From: Microbacterium amylolyticum
GTDB taxonomy: Bacteria; Actinomycetota; Actinomycetes; Actinomycetales; Microbacteriaceae
DNA: 64,000 bases
Reading direction: 5' to 3'
Assembly: GCF_011046975.1 (NCBI RefSeq)
Contig: NZ_CP049253.1
Coordinates: 2,046,001-2,110,000, forward strand
The translations under genes were made by a program, and so were the position numbers. Below the pieces are notes generated by a model that saw only the letters and a list, made by a program, of their open reading frames with translations, ran no database searches and was not told the DNA's origin. Below are positions 43,825-51,147 of this stretch, in pieces; position 1 is the stretch's first letter, and every line of letters starts with the position of its first letter.

Positions 43825-45294
43825 ATGTGCGGCATCGTCGGAATGGTCGGTCGCGACCATGTGAATCAGGACATTTACGACGCTTTGTTGCTGCTGCAGC
43901 ATCGCGGTCAGGACGCGACGGGAATCGCCACCTCGGAGCGCAACGGCGTTCAGCACGCGGTGAAGAAGCAGGGGCAGGTGCGCGAGGCGTTCCGCACCCG
44001 CGATATGCGTTCGCTTCTGGGCAACGTCGGCCTCGGTCACGTTCGCTACGCCACAAAGGGCACGGCCTCGGCAGAAGAAGAGGCGCAGCCGTTCTACGTG
44101 AACGCTCCGTATGGCATCACGCTGATCCACAACGGCAATCTCACCAACACGCGTGAGCTGACGAGCGACATGACAACGCGCGATCGTCGTCATGTGAACT
44201 CCTCCAGCGACACGGAGCTGTTGCTGAATGTGCTGGCCAGCGAGCTGCAGGCAACGACAAGCCCGGTTGATCTCGACGCGGATCGCATTTTCGAGGCGGT
44301 CGCACGCACGCACAAGCGCGTCGAGGGTGCGTATGCGGTGATCTCGTTTATCGCCGGTTACGGCCTGCTCGCGTTCCGCGACCCGTTCGGAATTCGTCCG
44401 CTGGTTCTCGGACGTCGCACGACGGCGCGCGGCGACGACTGGGTGGTGACGAGCGAGTCGCTCGTTCTGGAGAACGCCGATTACGAGGTCGTTCGTGAGG
44501 TGGCGCCCGGCGAGGCGATCTTCATCACCAACGACGGTGAGCTGTTCAGTCGGCAGTGCGCCGAGTCTCCCAAGCTGATGCCCTGCTCGTTCGAGTACGT
44601 GTATCTCGCGCGTCCCGACTCCATCATGAACGGCGTCAGCGTCTACGAATCGCGTCTGCGCATGGGGGAGAAGCTCGCGGCGACCGTTGCGAAGCACGTT
44701 CCCGTTTCGGAGATCGACGTCGTCATGCCGATTCCGGATTCCGCGCGTCCCGCCGCGATGGAGGTCGCGCGCTTCCTCGGCGTCGAGTATCGCGAGGGCT
44801 TCTACAAGAACCGCTATGTGGGCCGCACGTTCATCATGCCGGGCCAGGCGGCGCGCAAGAAGAGCGTGCGTCAGAAGCTGAACACGATGTCGACGGAGTT
44901 TCAGGGCAAGAAGGTGCTTCTGGTCGATGATTCGATCGTGCGCGGCACCACCAGCCGGCAGATCATTCAGATGGCGCGCAACGCCGGTGCTGCCAGCGTG
45001 ACGTTCGCCTCTGCGGCCCCTCCCGTTCGTCATCCGCACGTGTACGGCATCAACATGCCGTCGGCGACAGAGCTCATCGCGCACGGACGGACGATTCCCG
45101 AGATTCGCGACGAACTGGGCGCGGATCATCTCGTGTACCAGGAGATCGAGGATCTCAAGGAAGCGATCATGGCGGGCGCCACCAACGGTACGCATTTCGA
45201 TGACCTCGATATGAGCTGCTTTGACGGCCGCTATGTCACGGGCACGATCAACGACGAGTACCTGGGCTGGGTCGCAGAAACGCAACGCTCCTGA
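43825..45294 (+). CDS. purF: Amidophosphoribosyltransferase PurF
   Basis: A 489-residue enzyme for the first committed step of purine synthesis. After removal of Met1, Cys2 is the glutaminase nucleophile (MCGIVGMVG). LLLLQHRGQDATGI, GHVRYATKG and the PRPP loop LLVDDSIVRGTTSRQI are present. The start at 43825 is fixed by the MCG motif; upstream codons belong to another frame. No separate propeptide is present. Confidence 0.96.
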   Translation: MCGIVGMVGRDHVNQDIYDALLLLQHRGQDATGIATSERNGVQHAVKKQGQVREAFRTRDMRSLLGNVGLGHVRYATKGTASAEEEAQPFYVNAPYGITLIHNGNLTNTRELTSDMTTRDRRHVNSSSDTELLLNVLASELQATTSPVDLDADRIFEAVARTHKRVEGAYAVISFIAGYGLLAFRDPFGIRPLVLGRRTTARGDDWVVTSESLVLENADYEVVREVAPGEAIFITNDGELFSRQCAESPKLMPCSFEYVYLARPDSIMNGVSVYESRLRMGEKLAATVAKHVPVSEIDVVMPIPDSARPAAMEVARFLGVEYREGFYKNRYVGRTFIMPGQAARKKSVRQKLNTMSTEFQGKKVLLVDDSIVRGTTSRQIIQMARNAGAASVTFASAAPPVRHPHVYGINMPSATELIAHGRTIPEIRDELGADHLVYQEIEDLKEAIMAGATNGTHFDDLDMSCFDGRYVTGTINDEYLGWVAETQRS

Positions 45295-45306
45295 GCGCCG
45301 CCGTCT

Positions 45307-45327
45307 CCGGACATCTCCGGGTTTTTT
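45307..45327 (+). terminator. Intrinsic terminator after purF
   Basis: CCGGA (45307-45311) and TCCGG (45316-45320) form a short stem with loop CATC, followed by G and six T (45322-45327). It lies 12 bases past the purF stop. Confidence 0.75.
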
Positions 45328-45378
45328 GTCGGGTTCTCCCCCTGTCGCAAGGGGCGAGCGTCCGGTTACCGTCGTTGT

Positions 45379-45759
45379 ATGGCCGCTGACACCATTCGCG
45401 TCGTGGAGATCTCCCCGCAACCGCCTTCAGACGGCCCTCGCGTAAAGCGGCCTCGTGCGCTGACGCGGGTGTGGCGCGCGTTCCGTGCGTTGATCGGACG
45501 CAACCGCCTCGTCGAGGTGCTGTGGAAGGTGCTGATTGGTCTCATCGGTGCGACGGTGATTGCGATCGGCATCATCATGTTGCCAACGCCCGTTCCCGGG
45601 TGGTTGATCATCTTCGCGGGCCTGACGATCCTTGCGACGGAGTTCTCGTGGGCTCAGCGCGCTGCGGGCTGGTTGCGGCGTCAGCTGGCGGCGTTCTTCG
45701 CCTGGTGGAAGAAGCGGCGCGCCGACCGCCGGGATCGGCGCGCTCGCGAGGGCGCCTGA
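45379..45759 (+). CDS. TIGR02611-type (PGPGW) membrane protein
   Basis: A 126-residue protein with two membrane helices and the LPTPVPGWLIIFAGLTILA block of the TIGR02611/PGPGW family. A basic N-terminal region and a tail with KKRRADRRDRRARE flank them. The function is unknown. It has its own small promoter gap after the purF terminator and ends two bases from the convergent HdeD gene. Confidence 0.82.
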   Translation: MAADTIRVVEISPQPPSDGPRVKRPRALTRVWRAFRALIGRNRLVEVLWKVLIGLIGATVIAIGIIMLPTPVPGWLIIFAGLTILATEFSWAQRAAGWLRRQLAAFFAWWKKRRADRRDRRAREGA

Positions 45760-45760
45760 G

Positions 45761-46339
45761 CTATTTTTCCAGCGACGCAGCCCGGACGATTCCGATCACG
45801 CCGAACACGATGAGTGTGGCGCCGAGGAAGATCCAGAGCCACAGCGCTGTGAGTACCGGCGAGAGGATCACGAGAACACCGGCGAGGATGCTGATGATGG
45901 CGAAGAAAATCGTCCATCCCTTGTGAGCCTTTTCGCTGCCCGGCCATGCGGTGTCGCGGCCGGCGAGGCTCGTGAGCGCGACGATTCCCTCGATGATCCA
46001 TGCGGCGCCGAGGAATGTCGTGACGATCACGGCGAGCAGCAGGGTGGACTCTCCGAGGTGCATCGTTGCGATCACACCGGCGGCGATGAACACGAGACCG
46101 AGGACGATCAGCCCGACGCGCGTCCAGGCGGCTGTTCCCTTGGAGAAGAGCCCGTATCCCAGGTTGAGTACGCCGCCGATGAAGGTATAGGTAGCGATCA
46201 GCAACGTGATCGCCATGGCGGACTTCATGGGCCAGACCAGCAGTGCGAGTCCGAAGAGGAGCGAGACGATACTGCTGATGAGAATCGCGGTGCGCAGGCT
46301 CTGGCGGATGCCGTACTCGTAGCGTGTTTCTGCGGACAT
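45761..46339 (-). CDS. HdeD-family (DUF308) membrane protein
   Basis: A 192-residue protein with six hydrophobic helices in two repeated halves, the DUF308/HdeD pattern (LLFGLALLVWP, FIGGVLNLGYGLFSKG, GAAWIIEGIVAL, IISILAGVLVILSPV). HdeD relates to acid resistance in enterobacteria; in actinobacteria its role is not known. It runs convergent to its neighbour. Confidence 0.82.
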   Translation of the reverse strand: MSAETRYEYGIRQSLRTAILISSIVSLLFGLALLVWPMKSAMAITLLIATYTFIGGVLNLGYGLFSKGTAAWTRVGLIVLGLVFIAAGVIATMHLGESTLLLAVIVTTFLGAAWIIEGIVALTSLAGRDTAWPGSEKAHKGWTIFFAIISILAGVLVILSPVLTALWLWIFLGATLIVFGVIGIVRAASLEK

Positions 46340-46448
46340 GGTGCCTCCTCGTGTTGATCGCGCCTGACGTTACTCCGCGGGAGCCGCTGGCGCGAGAGGC
46401 GCGGCCGCGCTGAGGGGAGTGAACGGCTCTCAGGAGTCTCCCCGTTGT

Positions 46449-46470
46449 AAAACGCGATAGATCGTGTTTT
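46449..46470. promoter_or_regulatory. 22-bp inverted repeat, candidate PadR operator
   Basis: AAAACGCGAT and ATCGTGTTTT, separated by AG, match as an inverted repeat in nine of ten positions. The site is 62 bases ahead of the DUF4097-PadR start. Further small repeats follow (ATCGC-GTTTAT-GCGAT at 46494-46509). PadR regulators usually control their own operon from such long AT-ended palindromes. Confidence 0.55.
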
Positions 46471-46531
46471 GATCGAGTCATATCTCGAGCAATATCGCGT
46501 TTATGCGATCGCGTGATCGAAGGGATCAACG

Positions 46532-47383
46532 ATGGAAGAGAAATGGATCATCCATCCGGGCGAGGCCCGGGTGATCGACGTCATGGACGTCACACGCCTC
46601 AAGGCCGCGCTCGCAGCCGGTCAGATCGACGTCATCGGGCACGACGAGCCGCACATTCGCGTCGAAGTACACAGCGTCGCGATGAAGCCGCTACGGATCG
46701 AAGTCTCGGGTGACGAACTCGAAATCGACCACCCGCAGGTGCGCTGGGACAGTTTCCTCACAGCGTTTCGCAGCTTCGGATCGTCAGGTCCGCGGGCCGA
46801 GGTGAGCGTCGCCCTTCCTCGGCACATCGCGCTGACCCTCGGCGTCGTCAGCGCGAGCGCCCTCGTTGCGGGCCTCGAGCAGAACGTCACGATCAATGCC
46901 GTCTCCGGCGATGTTCTTGTCGACGGACTCGTCGGCGATCTGAACACACACGCTGTTTCGGGCGATGTTCAGGTGCGCGGGCTCACCGGTGCCTTCTCGA
47001 GTGACATGGTCTCCGGCGACATCGCGGTGTCGGGAGAAATTACCAAGACCGACGTCAACACGGTCTCTGGTGCGGTGTTCATCGACGCGGCCGGACGCAT
47101 CAGCCAGGTGTCTCTCAATACCGTCTCCGGTGCCGCGACGCTGCGCCTCGACGACGACTACCCCGCCAACTACTCCGTGCGATCGGTCGGCGGCCGCGTT
47201 CAGATCGACGGAGTCTCGCGTGCGCGCACCTACTCCGGGCACACGGGGGCGCTCAGCGGGATGTTCGCCGAAGTGCGGGTCAACACCGTCAGCGGAGACG
47301 TCACGGTGCTGCGCCACGGCGCTCACGCGCCGACGTCGGACTATGACCACCAAGCGTCATGGCCGGGGCAGGAGGAGAGCTGA
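46532..47383 (+). CDS. DUF4097-family beta-helix protein
   Basis: A 283-residue protein with repeating NAVSGDVLVDG, HAVSGDVQVRG, DMVSGDIAVSG and NTVSGAVFIDA units, the DUF4097/adhesin-like beta-helix pattern; each turn is about 18-20 residues. No signal peptide or membrane segment is seen. The function of this family is unclear, often linked with PadR-type regulators and envelope stress. Its stop overlaps the PadR start by one base (TGATG). Confidence 0.8.
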   Translation: MEEKWIIHPGEARVIDVMDVTRLKAALAAGQIDVIGHDEPHIRVEVHSVAMKPLRIEVSGDELEIDHPQVRWDSFLTAFRSFGSSGPRAEVSVALPRHIALTLGVVSASALVAGLEQNVTINAVSGDVLVDGLVGDLNTHAVSGDVQVRGLTGAFSSDMVSGDIAVSGEITKTDVNTVSGAVFIDAAGRISQVSLNTVSGAATLRLDDDYPANYSVRSVGGRVQIDGVSRARTYSGHTGALSGMFAEVRVNTVSGDVTVLRHGAHAPTSDYDHQASWPGQEES

Positions 47384-47985
47384 TGGCTGCCGTCTTCGGT
47401 CATGGCGACCTTCGCCTGTACCTGCTGAGCCTGCTCGACGAGAACCCGCTGCACGGATACGGCATCATGCAGGCGTTGTCCGATCGAACGGGCGGAACCT
47501 ACACGCCCAGCGCCGGTACCATCTACCCGCGGCTGGCGAAGCTCGAGGGTGAGGGGCTCGTCACGAAGAGGCGGGATGGGCGCACGACGATCTACGAAAT
47601 AACTGATGCGGGACGCGCCGAAGTGCGTGCGCGAGCACACGAAATCGATGGCATCCAGGAGGGGCTCTCCGACAGCGTCCGCCTCATCGCGGACGGTGTG
47701 CGGCAGAACGTGCGTGAGGCGATGAAGAGCCTCCGCGCCGACTTGGCCGCAGCCGCGAACGCCCCGCACCGGGACGAGGCCGACACAGAAGACCCGCGCG
47801 CATCAGCCAGAGCCCAGCTGGCACGCGCCGAGGGCTCGCTCAGCGCTTTCCGCGCGTCGGTCCGCGCCGATTTGCGAACGCATATCGCGAAGGGTGGCGC
47901 GGTTCCGTCGTCGTTGATCGATGAGCTCCAGGCGGATCTGGACGGTGTGATCGTTCGCCTGCGCGAGGGTCTCACGCGCGACTGA
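47383..47985 (+). CDS. PadR-family transcriptional regulator
   Basis: A 200-residue regulator. The PadR winged helix spans residues 8-85 (LYLLSLLDENPLHGYGIMQA, TPSAGTIYPRLAKLEGEGLV, TTIYEITDAGR). The second half is a helical region for dimer formation, longer than in small PadR proteins. The ATG at 47383 follows GGAGGAG. It is probably the repressor of its own two-gene operon and may bind the inverted repeat at 46449. Confidence 0.87.
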   Translation: MAAVFGHGDLRLYLLSLLDENPLHGYGIMQALSDRTGGTYTPSAGTIYPRLAKLEGEGLVTKRRDGRTTIYEITDAGRAEVRARAHEIDGIQEGLSDSVRLIADGVRQNVREAMKSLRADLAAAANAPHRDEADTEDPRASARAQLARAEGSLSAFRASVRADLRTHIAKGGAVPSSLIDELQADLDGVIVRLREGLTRD

Positions 47986-48026
47986 CCGCAAGGCGGCGCC
48001 GGGGGCGAGCGTAGGCTGGGGAGGTC

Positions 48027-49280
48027 ATGCCGAACTCCTCCCGCTCCTGGTTGCCGATCGCCGTGTGGGCGGTGGGAGCCGTCGCCTATCTTGCGGCGAT
48101 CATGTCGCGAACATCCTTGTCGGCAACCGCCGGTGTGGCGAGCGAGCGCTTCGATCTCACGAGCGAACACCTGGCGGCGTTTGGGCTTCTGCAGCTCATC
48201 GTCTACGCCGGTGCGCAGATCCCCGTGGGAATGCTGATCGATCGCCTGGGGGCCCGCACCGTTCTTCTCGCCGGCCTGGTGCTGATCGCCGCGAGCCAGC
48301 TGATGATCGGCTTCGGTGAGACGTTCTCCACGCTGCTTGCGGCACGCGCTCTCGCCGGGCTCGGAGACGCCATGGTCTTCCCCTCGGCAGTGCGGCTGAC
48401 GGCGGTCTCGTTGCGGCCCGCCTGGATTTCGACGGGAACGCAGATGGTCGGAGTTGTCGGCAACTTCGGCATGCTGGTCACTGCAACGCCGTTGCTGTGG
48501 ATGGTGGACATGGTCGGCTGGCCGCCGGCGTATCTGATCCTGGCCGCGGTCACGGGAGTGATCGCCCTCTGCTCCGGAGTTGTTCTCGTCCTGATGGGAC
48601 CGGATGCGACGCGAACGGCGTCAAACGAGAGCCTTGGCGATGTGCTTCGCGGGACAGGGCGCGCGATGAAGCACCCCGGAACCTGGCTGGCGTTCTTCAC
48701 GCACTTTTCGACCAACCTTGCGTTCGTCGCGTTTATCGTGACGTGGGGCGCGCTCTTTCTGCAGTACGGAGCCGAGATTGGCACGGGAGGGGCGAGCGTC
48801 TACCTGTCGGCCATTCCCATCATCGGCATGATCGCGGGGCCTGTTGTGGGCCGTCTCGTCAGCACCATGCCGGAGTGGCGACGCATCATCATCGTGTGGT
48901 CCGTGATCGGACAGCTCGTTGCCTGGGGGGCCGTCCTGCTGTGGCCGGTTCCCACGCCGTTTCCCCTGCTGGTTCTTCTGGCCGTTGCGACGGCGATTGG
49001 CGGGCCGGCATCGCTGATTGCCTTCGAACTGTCGCGACAGTTTGTTCCGGCGAGCCTTGCCGCGCGCGCAAACGGCATCGTCAACACGGGCGGGTTCACC
49101 GGCGCTTTGTTGGCGATCGGTTCGACGGGCCTTCTGCTGTCGATTCAGGGGGCGCATGCTCCTGGCGACTATTCCATGGAGATGTTCCGGATCGCGTTTT
49201 TGCCGATGCTCGGCATGATGACGGCAGGACTGATCGCGTTTATTGTGCTCTCGCGCCGAATGCGTCGCCGCGAGCCCTGA
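48027..49280 (+). CDS. MFS transporter
   Basis: A 417-residue protein with 12 membrane helices and the MFS loop motif GMLIDRLGARTVLLAG between helices 2 and 3. The substrate is unknown; the family includes nitrate-, sugar- and drug-type carriers. It has no close functional neighbour; the PadR pair upstream is separated by 41 bp. A strong hairpin follows the stop. Confidence 0.82.
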   Translation: MPNSSRSWLPIAVWAVGAVAYLAAIMSRTSLSATAGVASERFDLTSEHLAAFGLLQLIVYAGAQIPVGMLIDRLGARTVLLAGLVLIAASQLMIGFGETFSTLLAARALAGLGDAMVFPSAVRLTAVSLRPAWISTGTQMVGVVGNFGMLVTATPLLWMVDMVGWPPAYLILAAVTGVIALCSGVVLVLMGPDATRTASNESLGDVLRGTGRAMKHPGTWLAFFTHFSTNLAFVAFIVTWGALFLQYGAEIGTGGASVYLSAIPIIGMIAGPVVGRLVSTMPEWRRIIIVWSVIGQLVAWGAVLLWPVPTPFPLLVLLAVATAIGGPASLIAFELSRQFVPASLAARANGIVNTGGFTGALLAIGSTGLLLSIQGAHAPGDYSMEMFRIAFLPMLGMMTAGLIAFIVLSRRMRRREP

Positions 49281-49298
49281 TCGGATTTTGCGCACGAA

Positions 49299-49330
49299 AC
49301 AGTGCGCCGCGGTGAACCGCGGCGCACTGT
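49299..49330. terminator. Bidirectional hairpin between MFS and DUF3073 genes
   Basis: Arms 49299-49313 and 49316-49330 are perfect over 15 bp; in practice 14 bp with a TGAA tetraloop. It is in the 62-bp gap between convergent genes and serves both. Confidence 0.8.
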
Positions 49331-49342
49331 GGGATCAGAGGA

Positions 49343-49531
49343 CTAGACCCGGGCAGGCTCGTCGTCCTCATCTTCTCCTTCGTACAAATCTCCCCAACGA
49401 TCGACGTACGAATTCTCGTCGTTGTTATCGGTGAGCTCTTTCTCGAGTGCTGCATAGTCGACAGACGGACTGAACGACTTGAGCTCACGAGCGAGCTTTG
49501 TGTGCTTCGCCTTTTGACGGCCACGCCCCAT
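49343..49531 (-). CDS. DUF3073 small protein
   Basis: A 62-residue protein opening MGRGRQKAKHTKLARELKSF and ending in an acidic EGEDEDDEPA tail, the DUF3073 pattern found across actinobacteria, often near purM. Function is unknown. Length is typical of the family. The basic N-terminus and acidic tail suggest nucleic acid or ribosome contact, which is only inference. Confidence 0.88.
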   Translation of the reverse strand: MGRGRQKAKHTKLARELKSFSPSVDYAALEKELTDNNDENSYVDRWGDLYEGEDEDDEPARV

Positions 49532-49687
49532 AGCGCGTCGACCCCCTTACACGTAGATCTGCCGGTGATTTCTCGAACCCTATGCAGAAGCATGCTTTCT
49601 TATTACCCGAGAAATACCCGGGAAGAGTAGGATTCAGGATACCACGGGGCCTGACCCACGAGCTCCGCACGGCGGGAGGAACGCATC

Positions 49688-50221
49688 ATGACAGACGCGA
49701 CCAGCACACCGGACTTACCCCTCGAGCAGTTTCATGGGGCCGTTATTGCCGCAATTATTCCCGAGCAACCGCCCCGTGTGATCACTGAAGCTGCACGTTA
49801 TGCCAGCCTTCACGGCGTTCCGCTTGTTGTCGTGCACGTGGACGTCACACGATTCGTCACCTATGAAGATCCTGATGGTGTTCCTCACACCGCGCCGATC
49901 GACATCAACGTCGAGGCGGGGGCGGAAGAACTCGCCCTCGTCCAGCAAGAGGTCTCGGAGGCGCTGAAGGGCTCGGACGTGGAGTGGACGACAACGCAGC
50001 TCGTTGGTGACCCTGCCCTTGCGATTAAGCACTTCGCCGAAAAACTCGATTCTCCTTTGATCGTCCTCGGTACGCGCAAGCGCGGCTTCGGCGAGTCGTT
50101 GCGGGAGTTCTTCACCGGATCGGTTGCCGCGCGTTTGTCTCACCGCCAGTACCGCCCGCTTCTCGTCGTCCCTATAGAAGAGCCGGTGAACGACTCCTCG
50201 CCGCTCTGGGATGAGGAGTGA
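49688..50221 (+). CDS. Universal stress protein (UspA)
   Basis: A 177-residue single-domain Usp protein. The ATP-binding motif GTRKRGFGESLREFFTGSVA (about residues 136-155) follows the G-2x-G-9x-GS rule. It overlaps by GTGA with two fluoride channel genes, an unusual partner. The 156 bp upstream contain an inverted CCCG/CGGG pair near 49610 but no sure promoter. Confidence 0.87.
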   Translation: MTDATSTPDLPLEQFHGAVIAAIIPEQPPRVITEAARYASLHGVPLVVVHVDVTRFVTYEDPDGVPHTAPIDINVEAGAEELALVQQEVSEALKGSDVEWTTTQLVGDPALAIKHFAEKLDSPLIVLGTRKRGFGESLREFFTGSVAARLSHRQYRPLLVVPIEEPVNDSSPLWDEE

Positions 50222-50634
50222 CTGCCCGACCAACGCTTCCTGCCGTTGATTGGCTCCAGCTCCCCCTCGTGATGGTGGGCGGTGCCGTCGGCGCGCTCAC
50301 GCGCTGGCTGCTGATGGAGTGGGATTCGTCCGATTTTTGGGTGATTCTTGCCATTAACGTGGTTGGGTCGATGGTGCTTGGCTTTCTGGTGGGGGTGCTC
50401 GGCGCCCGCCACCAGCGGTGGAGAGCACTCCTCGGAACCGGAATGCTCGGGGGATTCACGTCCTACAGCGCGCTCGCACCGCTCATGGGCGTCTCGGTGT
50501 TCAGCGGATGGGCGGCGAGCCTTCCGTATCTGGCTGTGCTGGTCGCCACCGTCATCGTCGGCGTGGCCGGAGCGCTGGTGGGCCTCGCGAGCGGCGGACG
50601 CCTGTCGCGCTCCGCTCGGGAGGGTGTCGCATGA
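50218..50634 (+). CDS. crcB: CrcB/Fluc fluoride channel subunit 1
   Basis: A 138-residue, four-helix protein of the CrcB family. VGGAVGALTRWLL, NVVGSMVLGFLVG and the GMLGGFTSYSA block with the fluoride-lining phenylalanine are present. Starts with GTG inside GTGA after uspA. In Gram-positive bacteria two CrcB genes often encode an antiparallel heterodimer, as here. It exports fluoride from the cytoplasm. Confidence 0.9.
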   Translation: MTARPTLPAVDWLQLPLVMVGGAVGALTRWLLMEWDSSDFWVILAINVVGSMVLGFLVGVLGARHQRWRALLGTGMLGGFTSYSALAPLMGVSVFSGWAASLPYLAVLVATVIVGVAGALVGLASGGRLSRSAREGVA

Positions 50635-51020
50635 GCGCCCCTCTTCTCGCCCTGGTGATTGCCGTTTCCGGCGGCGTTGGGGCGGGGTTGCGCTTCACGA
50701 TCGACCAGGCCATGCGGGGCGTTCGCGTTCGTTTGCGTTTTCCCCTTCCGGTGCTGATCATCAACGCGAGCGGCTGTTTCGTCATGGCATTTCTCGTCGG
50801 CGGCTTCGGAGGGACAACCGCGGATTTCCCTCCCTCTCTTCTGGCAATTGAGGCGGGGCTGCTCGGCGGCTTCACAACGTTCAGCACCGTGTCCACCGAC
50901 ACGGCAGAAATGTGGCACGAGAAGCGCTACGGAGCCGCGATCGCGAACGCTGGCGGCACGCTTGTGGTGTGCCTCGGCGCCGCGATCGCAGGCATGACGC
51001 TCGCAGCGGCCATGCGATAG
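50631..51020 (+). CDS. crcB: CrcB/Fluc fluoride channel subunit 2
   Basis: A 129-residue second CrcB protein. GGVGAGLRFTIDQ, INASGCFVMAFLVGG and LLGGFTTFSTVSTDTAEM are the conserved blocks; the asparagine in INASG lines the pore. It overlaps the first subunit gene by ATGA. No fluoride riboswitch could be recognised upstream of the operon. Confidence 0.9.
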   Translation: MSAPLLALVIAVSGGVGAGLRFTIDQAMRGVRVRLRFPLPVLIINASGCFVMAFLVGGFGGTTADFPPSLLAIEAGLLGGFTTFSTVSTDTAEMWHEKRYGAAIANAGGTLVVCLGAAIAGMTLAAAMR

Positions 51021-51147
51021 CCCGTTCGAGGGGCATTCTCCCGCCCCGGGGATCGGAGGATATGCCACACTGGCACTCTGCGGATACAGCCGTGTATCGA
51101 GAGCGACTGGCCGCAGTCCACACGCCGCCCGCGATCCGGGGATCCCA

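Noticed and set aside
43417..45420. A 667-codon minus-strand ORF opposite purM-purF
   Set aside because: It is antisense to two well-conserved enzymes and carries no recognisable domain.
49532..49687. Fluoride riboswitch ahead of the uspA-crcB operon
   Set aside because: No segment matching the crcB aptamer core was recognised; a covariance search would settle it.
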